Made by a program: the position numbers and the translations under genes | From: Xanthomonas sp. 3793 | GTDB taxonomy: Bacteria; Pseudomonadota; Gammaproteobacteria; Xanthomonadales; Xanthomonadaceae | Length of the DNA: 64,000 nt | Direction: 5' to 3' | Assembly (NCBI RefSeq): GCF_024806835.1 | Contig: NZ_JANTYU010000002.1 | Location: 372,001 to 436,000, forward strand | Part shown: positions 57,209-64,000 of the stretch, piece after piece | Position numbering within the stretch: the stretch's first letter is position 1 | Layout of the letters: each line of letters starts with the position of its first letter | The notes under the pieces: generated by a model | What the model was told of the DNA's origin: nothing | The model's input: the letters and a program-made list of their open reading frames with translations, nothing else | The model's database searches: none

Positions 57209-58407
57209 GGCCGTGTCCTCGTGCCGGCGCCTGCCGGTTGTGCCGATGCAGGCGTGTGCACTGTGGGCACATACGAAGGTGGCGCGCCGGTGTATGGGTG
57301 GTGCATGAAGTCGATCGCCGGCAGCACTTCATTGCCATGCTTGAAATCGAAGAAGCTGGCGTTCTCCCATGACGAGCCGGTGCCCCAGCGCGTCTTGCAG
57401 CTGCTGCTGGTCCATGCCGGTTCCCAGTACACGACACCGGCACCGCCGGTGTCGATCACCAGCTGGGTGAGATCGATCATGTACCTGGACTGCCCTTGCG
57501 GCGTGGCCGGGTAGCCGGCAATCAGCGAGTCTTCGCCAAGCAGGTTGTGCGAGGTGTCGCCGGACTCCAGCGTCCACGGGTAGGCGGTTTCCACCACCAC
57601 CACGTCGGCATCAAAGCGGCTGCGCAGGCGCTTGATGGTCTTGCCCAGTTGCGCCATCGATTGGGTGGACCACTTGCGGTAGTAGCTGATGCCGATCAGG
57701 TCGAAGTCGGTAACGCCGGCCTTGGTGGCGGCGGCGAACCACGGCTCCACATTTTCCGGTTGGGCGATATGCAACATCACCCGCGGTTTGATCGTCGAGC
57801 GCGCGCTCATGTCGCGCACCGCCTTGATGCCTGCGTTGAACAGTTTGGCGTTGCGTTGCCAGTCGATGGGGCGTTTCTTGTCCCAGGGCTGGCTGTCCAT
57901 CAGGTCGGAATTGCTCTCGTTGCCCACCTGCACCAGTTCGGGCATCAGCCCGGCGCGGTCGAGCGCGCTGAGGGTGTCGTAGGTGAAACCGTAGAGCGTG
58001 CGCGCAAGCTCGTCGGTATCGGTGATGCTGGCCCAGGCCTTGGGGATCAGCTGCTTTTCGCCATCGGCCCAATCGTCGGAATAGTGCAGGTCCAGCAGTA
58101 CCTGCATGCCCTGCGCACGCGCGCGTGCGATGGTCTTTTTGACATCGGTCAGGTCGCTGTACTTGGTCCAGCGTGCATCGTTCCACAACCGCACCCGTAC
58201 CAGGTTGGCGCCATGCGCGTGGAACAGTTCGAATGGATCGGTGACCGCGCCGTTTTCGCGGTACTGCACGCCGCATTCCTCCATTTCGTTGACGTAGGAC
58301 AGGTCCGCACCGAGATACAGCGTGGCGGGAGGCTGGGCGGCGTGTGCGGAAACGGACAATGCCAGCGCCAGCAGCGTCGGCGTCCAGAAGCGGCGTGTAG
58401 AGCGCAT
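57205..58407 (-). CDS. Arabinogalactan endo-beta-1,4-galactanase, glycoside hydrolase family 53
   Basis: A 400-residue exported enzyme that cleaves the beta-1,4-galactan side chains of pectin (type I arabinogalactan). Signal peptide 1-23 (RRFWTPTLLALALSVSAHA). The GH53 barrel has acid/base E164 in QVGNESNSD and nucleophile E273 in VVETAYPWTL, with GADLSYVNEMEECGVQYRENG as the N-terminal signature. ATG 58407 is preceded by GAGGAAT. It lies between the TonB receptor and the GH2 gene in one transcription unit. Confidence 0.94.
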   Translation of the reverse strand: MRSTRRFWTPTLLALALSVSAHAAQPPATLYLGADLSYVNEMEECGVQYRENGAVTDPFELFHAHGANLVRVRLWNDARWTKYSDLTDVKKTIARARAQGMQVLLDLHYSDDWADGEKQLIPKAWASITDTDELARTLYGFTYDTLSALDRAGLMPELVQVGNESNSDLMDSQPWDKKRPIDWQRNAKLFNAGIKAVRDMSARSTIKPRVMLHIAQPENVEPWFAAATKAGVTDFDLIGISYYRKWSTQSMAQLGKTIKRLRSRFDADVVVVETAYPWTLESGDTSHNLLGEDSLIAGYPATPQGQSRYMIDLTQLVIDTGGAGVVYWEPAWTSSSCKTRWGTGSSWENASFFDFKHGNEVLPAIDFMHHPYTGAPPSYVPTVHTPASAQPAGAGTRTRP

Positions 58408-58711
58408 GCTATTCCTCGACAGATCAATCATGAAGCGGCCAACAGCATGCTGCATGTGGCCGTCGTGCGACGCAGGCGCTGTGCGGAATCGCAACCAGGG
58501 TTGCAGTTTGTTCCCGCGGATCGACTTCACTGGCCTGCTGCCCGGCGCAGCGTGCGCCGGATGCATATGTAGGGCTGCAATAAAGCATGACGGTGCAGGC
58601 GCCAGGGGCATGGCGGCCTGCACGGAACCGGCACGCATGACGCGTAGCTGCCGGTTCCTGTGTGCCGTCGATGCGTTGCCGGCGACTGCGCGTCATGGTT
58701 CGCCGCCATGC

Positions 58712-61399
58712 CTAGAAGCGGTACGTCGCTTCCAGCTGGTAACGACGGCCGAACAGCTGGTAGCCGCCATCGTCCTGATTGGCCAGGCGGTTGGGCTTGT
58801 TGTCGGTATAGGCGCGCAGCGGCTCGTTGGTGAGATTGCCGGCCTGGAAGCGGAAGCCCAGCTGTTTGCTGTACTGCCAGTTCAAGCTCAGGTCCACGGT
58901 GCCTTCGCTCTGCAGGCGTGCCAGCCGCGCTGCATTCCAGCCGTACACCACGGTGTAGGGGCTGTGGTACTTGTAGCCCACGCGTGCTTCGAAGGTGCCG
59001 TTGCTGTACCACAGGTCGAAGGTGCCGGTCTTGCGGGCCAGGCCGCTCAGCGGCAGCGGGTTGTCTTCCGGCGAGAATTCCTTGAGATTGGAATCCACCA
59101 GCGAATAGTTGGAATAGACGCCGAAGTTTTCCATGTGCGGGATGAAGAAGAACGGCGTCTGGAACGTGAGTTCCACGCCATTGATGTAGCCGCCACCGCC
59201 ATTGAACGGTGCGCTGACCAGGTAGTCCAGGCCGTTGATCACTTCGCGGTCGGTCCGGTAGCCGATGCTGGAATCGACTTCCTTGCGATACACGGCCAGT
59301 GCAGCCAGCGCTTCCTTGTGGAAGTACCACTCGTAGGAGACGTCGACCTGGGTGGCCTCGAATGGGTCCAGCTGCGGATTGCCGCCGCTGCCGGTGAGCT
59401 GGCCGACGGTGACGGTGGGGTCGTCCAGGCGACGGCCGGTGCGCAGTTCGTCCAGCGGCGGGCGTGCGATGACCTTGGCCACCGCAAAGCGCAGGATGCG
59501 TTGATCGTCGATCAGGAAGTTGAGCGTCGCGCTGGGCAGTACGTCGGTGTACTCCTTGCTGTCGCTGCTGGCCTGCACCGTGCCGCCGACCGAATCGAAG
59601 CCGTTGCTGCTGGTCTTGGTGTTGACCAGGCGCACGCCGACGTTGCCGGTGACATCGGTGCCGAACAGCTGCGAGCTGAAGACCGCCTTGGCGAAGGCTT
59701 CGCGCACGTCTTCCTTGACGTTCCAGTGGTCGAGCATCTGCTCATTGAGCGTGGTCGGGTCGAAGCCGCCGAATCCGATCCGCGCGATCTCGCCCAGATT
59801 GCCGCCGGTCAGCGTGGGGACGTTCAAGTCGGGCATGGTGACCGGGTAGATCAGGTCCTGGTACGCCGAGATCGGTTGGTCGTAGCCGGACTGGTTGCTG
59901 ATGAAATGCCGGTTCTGCTTTTCGCGCCGCGCCGCGCGTGCACCGAATTCCAGCGAGGTGAACGGGCCTGCATCGACCGAGCGGCTGGCATTGAGCGCCA
60001 GCGCGGCGATCTTGTCGCGCAGCGCCTGCGGTTCGGTCTGCCCGGCAATGCCGTATTCGGGCGTATCGGAGCTGGTGCTGATCGTGGGTGTCACGCTGCG
60101 GCGGAAATCGAACGACACCGTGTCCGGATTGCTGCCGAAGCGCACCGCCTGCCAGGTGTTGTCGCGTTTGGCCTGCGAGAACGACAGATCGCTGCCCAAG
60201 GTCCACACATCGCCGTTCCACTTGGCATTCAGGCCGCCGGCGGTGAGCGTCTTGACCTCGTTGTAGTGGCTGACCACATGGTCGACCTGCAGGTTGGAAT
60301 TGGCCAGGGTGCCGGCCACCACGTCGCCGTCGACGATGGTGTAGGACGAGCCCGGCGTGGTGTACGGGTTGGTCGCGCCGGAAAAGGTACTGAAGGCCAG
60401 GCCGTTGAACCAGTTCTGCAGCTGGTCTTCGTCGATTTCGATGCGCGAATACAACCCGTCGAACTTCAACTCGAAATTGCCCGAGCGCCATTGCACGGTG
60501 CCCATCGCGCCGGTACGGGTCTGGTCGATCAGCTTGAGCTGATCGGCCGCGCCCCACGGGGTGGGATCCGGAGTGCCATCGCCATCGACGTCGCGCGAGG
60601 TGGTGGCATCGGTATAGCCCCAGCTGCCGATCGAGGAGCTGGCGTTCTTCTGCTTCTGATAGGTCGCGCCGAAGGCCACGGCCAGATTGTCGTTGAACTT
60701 GTGCACCCAGCTGGCGCCGAAGCGGCTGCCCCACGGGGTGTAGCCGTCCACGTCCTTGGCGTGGTCGTAGAACACCGGGCCGGCGGTGCCGACGAAGCCC
60801 GGGCCGGTGTAGTCCAGTGGGCTGATGGTGGAGATGTCCACGGTAGCGGCCAGACCGCCGGCGACCAGGTCGGCCGACTGGGTCTTGTAGACCTTGACGG
60901 TGGAGACGATCTCGGTGGGGAACACTTCCCAGCGCACCGCACGATTGGGCTCGGAGGAGGCGATTTCGCGCCCGTTGACGGTACCCATGGTCATGCGCGG
61001 GCCCAGGCCGCGCACGGTGGCCAGGCTCTCGTTGCCGCGGTCGCGGGTGCCGTTGACGCCGGGCAGGCGCACCAGCGCTTCGGCTACGGTGACGTTGGGC
61101 ATCTGGCCCATGTTGTCTGCGGAGATCACTTCCATGACGTGATCGGACATCTGCTTGGCCTGCACGGCCTGATTCAGGCTGGCGCGCTGGCCGATCACGG
61201 TGATGTTGTCCAGCGTCACCGGTGCCTGCGCATTGCTGGCGCTGGTGTCGTTGGCTGGCGGCGCGGCGGGCGCGGTGTCCTGCGCTTGCGCACTGAACGC
61301 GGTGGCGAGCACGAAGGCGATGGTGGTGCAGAGGACGTCGCGGACCGGCGTGCGGCGCAGGCGCCGGCTGGCCGGGTGACCGGTATGGTGAACAGGCAT
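58712..61399 (-). CDS. TonB-dependent receptor, probable galactan oligosaccharide transporter
   Basis: An 895-residue outer-membrane receptor. Signal peptide to about AFSAQAQ. A TonB-box-like ITVIGQR segment precedes the plug (NMGQMPNVTVAEALVRLPGV, RGLGPRMTMGTVNGREI, STVKVYKTQSADLVAGGLAATVDI). The 22-strand barrel ends with ...GRRYQLEATYRF (terminal Phe). This is the large CirA/IroN-like type that xanthomonads use for plant glycans. ATG 61399 is preceded by GGGAGGG. It is the first gene of the galactan unit, 300 bases before GH53. Confidence 0.93.
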   Translation of the reverse strand: MPVHHTGHPASRRLRRTPVRDVLCTTIAFVLATAFSAQAQDTAPAAPPANDTSASNAQAPVTLDNITVIGQRASLNQAVQAKQMSDHVMEVISADNMGQMPNVTVAEALVRLPGVNGTRDRGNESLATVRGLGPRMTMGTVNGREIASSEPNRAVRWEVFPTEIVSTVKVYKTQSADLVAGGLAATVDISTISPLDYTGPGFVGTAGPVFYDHAKDVDGYTPWGSRFGASWVHKFNDNLAVAFGATYQKQKNASSSIGSWGYTDATTSRDVDGDGTPDPTPWGAADQLKLIDQTRTGAMGTVQWRSGNFELKFDGLYSRIEIDEDQLQNWFNGLAFSTFSGATNPYTTPGSSYTIVDGDVVAGTLANSNLQVDHVVSHYNEVKTLTAGGLNAKWNGDVWTLGSDLSFSQAKRDNTWQAVRFGSNPDTVSFDFRRSVTPTISTSSDTPEYGIAGQTEPQALRDKIAALALNASRSVDAGPFTSLEFGARAARREKQNRHFISNQSGYDQPISAYQDLIYPVTMPDLNVPTLTGGNLGEIARIGFGGFDPTTLNEQMLDHWNVKEDVREAFAKAVFSSQLFGTDVTGNVGVRLVNTKTSSNGFDSVGGTVQASSDSKEYTDVLPSATLNFLIDDQRILRFAVAKVIARPPLDELRTGRRLDDPTVTVGQLTGSGGNPQLDPFEATQVDVSYEWYFHKEALAALAVYRKEVDSSIGYRTDREVINGLDYLVSAPFNGGGGYINGVELTFQTPFFFIPHMENFGVYSNYSLVDSNLKEFSPEDNPLPLSGLARKTGTFDLWYSNGTFEARVGYKYHSPYTVVYGWNAARLARLQSEGTVDLSLNWQYSKQLGFRFQAGNLTNEPLRAYTDNKPNRLANQDDGGYQLFGRRYQLEATYRF

Positions 61400-61766
61400 C
61401 GGTTGATCCCTCCCAGGATTAAGTGACCGAATAAGTGATGGCGGCTGGTGCTGCCCGCCGGCGCCGACCTGGGTCTGGCGCGATCGAGCGGGTATGGCGT
61501 AGTGCGGTGACGCGGTTACGGCGAGTGCGTTGCTGTGGCGCTGCCACGATCGACGATCGACGATCGCGCTGGCGTCCCCCTGTCCTGCATGTGTCCGCTT
61601 CAGGGTAGAAGCGCGAGCCATTCCATTCCAATGAAGCATTTTGCGGGAGCTATCTCGGCTTGGAATGCTGCACTGCAGCGCTAGCGTCTGCTTCGTCACA
61701 GTCTGGCGTGGGTGCGTGCGGGGCGATCAAATGTTGCCCAGGTGGCAGTGGCGCGGGGTGGTCTCG
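61400..61766. other. Promoter region of the galactan operon
   Basis: About 370 bases between the TonB receptor and the XRE regulator stop; no gene. It carries three tandem ACGATCG units (61546-61566). No regulator gene for the operon is in the window. Confidence 0.5.
61546..61566. repeat. Three tandem copies of ACGATCG upstream of the TonB receptor
   Basis: A 7-base unit repeated three times; each CGATCG is self-complementary. It could be a binding site or a replication slippage tract. Confidence 0.7.
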
Positions 61767-63152
61767 CTAGCGCGGACTGACCGGCAACCGGGGCAGGGCG
61801 GGGAATGCGCGCTGCACGCAGTCGCTGCGCTCGCAGGTCAGGCAGCCCGGCCCGATCGGTACCGCGTCGTCCACCGCGCCCAGGTCCCAACCGCGCGCAT
61901 AGACCAGCTGGTCGGCATGGCGCAGGTCGCAGCCCATCGCCAGTGCGAAGGTCTTGCGCGGACGGCCGTAGCCGGGCGCACCGCTGCTGACCTGACGCGC
62001 CAGCCAGAAATAGCGTCGCCCGTCGGGCATGCGCGCGATCTGGGTCAGGATGCGGTCTGGCTGGTTGAAGGCCTCGTACACGATCCATAGCGGGCAGGCG
62101 CCGCCGACATGCGAGAAGTGGAAGTCGGTGGCTGAATGGCGCTTGGAGACGTTGCCGGCGCGGTCCACCCGCATGAAGAAGATCGGCAGCCCGGCCGCGC
62201 CGCGCCGTTGCAGGGTGCTGAGGCGGTGGCAGACCGCCTCGAAACCCACCCCGAAGCGGTCCGCCAGCCATTCGATGTCGTAGCGCGAACGCTGCGCACT
62301 GCGCAGGAAATCGCTGTAGGGCATCACCAGCGCGCCGGCGAAATAATTCGACAGCCCGATCCGCGACAGCGCGATGCGCTCGGCATCCATGAATCCGGCA
62401 TCGGCGATGCGCGCTTCCAGCAACGGTGCACATTCCAGCAAGGCCAGGTGCGCGGCCATCTGGAACGCCTGCTGGCCGGGCCGCAGATGGGCGGGTAGCC
62501 ACAGCACGCGCGCCTGCGCATCCACGCTGCGTTTGTCGCTGTGCAGATCGGGCGCCTCCTGCACCAGCAGGCCGTGGCGGTCGGCAAGCCGCTGACGCAG
62601 CCGCAGCGGCAGGTTTTCCGGAGTCAGGCCGAGTTCGGCGTACAACGCCTCGGCGCGCTCATCCAGTTCGGGAAGATAGTTGTGCGCGCGGTTGAAGTAA
62701 TCGCGCACCTGCTCGCCGGGCGACAGCGACGGCATCGCCGCATGCTCGACGCCGATCTGCATTTCCAGTGCGGCAGTGCGCTCCAGCAGGTGCTGATGGG
62801 CGCGGTGCAGATCCAGCAGCGCCTGCGCCACCTGCGGCAGGTTGCCGGTGAGCGCGCGCAACTCGGCCGGCGACAGCGTGTGGCCCAGGCTGCGCAGCGA
62901 CTCGTCCAGCGGGTCGGCCAGGGCGGCCGGGTCGTCCAGATCCAGCAGGCCTTCCAGATCGCCCAGGGTGGCCTTGAGACGCTGCTGGATCGCCAGCGTC
63001 AGCGGGCGCTGGTTGCGCTCGATCTGGTTGAGATAGCTGGGAGACAGGCCTAGCCGGCGCGCCAGCTCTGCCTGGGTCAGGCCGTGGCGCTGGCGCAGCC
63101 GTTGCAGGCGCAGTCCGAGCTGATGGCGGAGGGCAGGGGGTGGCTGCGGCAT
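61767..63152 (-). CDS. XRE-family short-chain fatty-acyl regulator (ScfR/PrpR-RamB type)
   Basis: A 461-residue transcription factor. An N-terminal XRE helix-turn-helix (RLRQRHGLTQAELARRLGLSPSYLNQIERNQRP) is followed by an IrrE/ImmA-like part (MAAHLALLECAPLLEARIADAG) and the C-terminal domain of short-chain-acyl regulators, with KRHSATDFHFSHVGGACPLW and a Cys cluster CLTCERSDC (ligand or Fe-S/Zn site). Relatives (PrpR, RamB, MccR) control propionyl-, acetyl- or methylcitrate-related genes using acyl-CoA as signal. It is divergent from methylmalonate-semialdehyde dehydrogenase, so valine/propionate catabolism is the likely regulon. ATG 63152 is chosen over TTG 63167. Confidence 0.88.
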   Translation of the reverse strand: MPQPPPALRHQLGLRLQRLRQRHGLTQAELARRLGLSPSYLNQIERNQRPLTLAIQQRLKATLGDLEGLLDLDDPAALADPLDESLRSLGHTLSPAELRALTGNLPQVAQALLDLHRAHQHLLERTAALEMQIGVEHAAMPSLSPGEQVRDYFNRAHNYLPELDERAEALYAELGLTPENLPLRLRQRLADRHGLLVQEAPDLHSDKRSVDAQARVLWLPAHLRPGQQAFQMAAHLALLECAPLLEARIADAGFMDAERIALSRIGLSNYFAGALVMPYSDFLRSAQRSRYDIEWLADRFGVGFEAVCHRLSTLQRRGAAGLPIFFMRVDRAGNVSKRHSATDFHFSHVGGACPLWIVYEAFNQPDRILTQIARMPDGRRYFWLARQVSSGAPGYGRPRKTFALAMGCDLRHADQLVYARGWDLGAVDDAVPIGPGCLTCERSDCVQRAFPALPRLPVSPR

Positions 63153-63241
63153 TCGCAAGATTCGCAAAATTGTGCCGCAAGCTTAGCGCGATTAAGCAAG
63201 TGAAGGCTGGGAAAGCCGGTGCGGGCTGCGAACAATGCGAA
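63152..63241. promoter_or_regulatory. Paired direct repeats, candidate operators of the XRE regulator
   Basis: Near the regulator start TTCGCAA occurs twice with 9-base period (63152-63158, 63161-63167). Near mmsA the inverted form TGCGAA occurs twice with the same 9-base period (63227-63232, 63236-63241). Two mirrored pairs in one divergent promoter region fit autoregulation plus control of mmsA. Confidence 0.5.
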
Positions 63242-63287
63242 GAACGGGGCCCGTCGGCCCGATGTCCTTCTACAAGCGAGCCCTGTG

Positions 63288-64000
63288 ATGAGCGAATCCG
63301 TCCCCCGCGTGTCCCTGCTGATCGATGGACAAATGCTGGTCTCGACCAGCGATCAGTGGCAGGACGTGGTCAACCCGGCCGACCAGTCGGTACTGGCGCA
63401 GGTGCCGTTCGCCACCACGGCCGAAGTCGATGCTGCGGTGGCCGCCGCCGGCCGCGCCTTCGTCGGTTGGCGCAAGACGCCGATCGGCGCCCGCGCACGC
63501 ATCTTCCTCAAGTACCAGCAGCTGATCCGCGAGCACATGCCCGAGCTGGCCGCGCTGCTCAGCGCCGAGCAGGGCAAGACCCTGGCCGACGCCGAAGGCG
63601 ATGTGTTCCGCGGCCTGGAAGTGGTGGAGCACGCCGCGGCGATCGGCAACCTGCAGCTGGGTGAGCTGGCCAACAACGTCGCCACCGGCGTGGATACCTA
63701 CAGCCTGCTGCAGCCGCTGGGCGTGTGCGCGGGCATCACGCCGTTCAATTTCCCGGCGATGATCCCGCTGTGGATGTTTCCGATGGCGATTGCGACTGGC
63801 AACACCTTCGTGCTCAAGCCGTCCGAGCAGGACCCGATGGTCACCATGCGCCTGGTCGAGCTTGCCTTGGAGGCCGGCATTCCCAAGGGCGTGCTCAACG
63901 TGGTGCACGGCGGCGAAGACGTGGTCAACGCGCTGTGCGATCACCCGGATATCAAGGCGCTGTCGTTCGTCGGCTCGACCAAGGTGGGCACGCACGTCTA
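63288..64000 (+). CDS. mmsA: Methylmalonate-semialdehyde dehydrogenase (acylating), 3' truncated by window
   Basis: The first 237 residues of an aldehyde dehydrogenase of the MmsA/IolA type. It starts MSESVPRVSLLIDGQMLVST and carries the NAD-binding ITPFNFPAMIPLWMFPMAIA, FVLKPSEQDP and FVGSTKVG motifs. The family converts methylmalonate semialdehyde to propionyl-CoA in valine (and inositol) degradation. The catalytic Cys lies beyond the window. ATG 63288 is not preceded by a strong ribosome site. It is divergent from the acyl-type regulator. Confidence 0.93.
   Translation, partial: MSESVPRVSLLIDGQMLVSTSDQWQDVVNPADQSVLAQVPFATTAEVDAAVAAAGRAFVGWRKTPIGARARIFLKYQQLIREHMPELAALLSAEQGKTLADAEGDVFRGLEVVEHAAAIGNLQLGELANNVATGVDTYSLLQPLGVCAGITPFNFPAMIPLWMFPMAIATGNTFVLKPSEQDPMVTMRLVELALEAGIPKGVLNVVHGGEDVVNALCDHPDIKALSFVGSTKVGTHV

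Noticed and set aside
58322..61426. A 1034-codon open frame on the plus strand opposite the GH53 and TonB receptor genes
   Set aside because: It is antisense to well-supported genes, has low-complexity His/Gln/Ala/Gly/Val composition and no family motif; such long mirror frames arise from high-GC codon bias.

Overview
The window is chromosomal DNA of a Xanthomonas (Xanthomonadaceae, Gammaproteobacteria). The evidence is the high GC, the conserved block cytochrome-c-assembly protein / ffh / rpsP-rimM-trmD-rplS, large TonB-dependent receptors beside secreted plant-polysaccharide hydrolases, many two-component hybrids, and short GATTCGGGA-type repeats between genes. Species cannot be fixed from the sequence alone. 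No tRNA, rRNA, CRISPR array or intact insertion sequence was found.

Layout. 1-1071: 3' end of a TonB-dependent receptor. 1.1-2.2 kb: thioredoxin TrxC and a DUF1428 protein. 2.5-9.9 kb: a sensory locus. Four genes on the minus strand (giant hybrid kinase, CheR, CheB, receiver-kinase) are joined by ATGA overlaps, and a PAS kinase plus receiver is transcribed divergently. 10-16 kb: secreted GH16 and GH51 glycosidases, a LysR regulator, a DUF2798 membrane protein and aldose 1-epimerase. 16.4-24.4 kb: housekeeping core (CcsA-like protein, ffh, ribosomal/tRNA-modification operon), interrupted by a DUF2314-ankyrin protein, a nitronate monooxygenase-like enzyme and a class IV aminotransferase-like enzyme. 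24.7-33.8 kb: MATE exporter, HslR, KatG, a DUF937 protein and MutS.

34.2-41.2 kb is the most unusual part. After an AT-rich 0.6 kb leader come six tightly packed plus-strand genes: VOC metalloprotein, a second-type tryptophan 2,3-dioxygenase, FAD monooxygenase, CefD-like class V PLP enzyme, an SDR lacking the catalytic Tyr, and a class I aminotransferase. They end at a strong terminator. I read this as an accessory operon that converts tryptophan to a kynurenine-derived small molecule; the product is unknown.

41.3-47.7 kb: a chemoreceptor ending in a CheR/CheB-docking pentapeptide, a small hypothetical protein, a Tat-exported GH29 fucosidase, and a deletion scar joining the remains of an SDR gene and a TetR gene. 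47.7-51.3 kb: a D-tartrate module (LysR, dicarboxylate carrier, D(-)-tartrate dehydratase). 51.3-54.6 kb: a low-GC island with two envelope or exported proteins of unknown role. 54.6-61.4 kb: a galactan-utilisation operon (TonB receptor, GH53 galactanase, GH2 galactosidase). 61.8-64 kb: a short-chain-acyl-type XRE regulator divergent from methylmalonate-semialdehyde dehydrogenase, which runs off the window.
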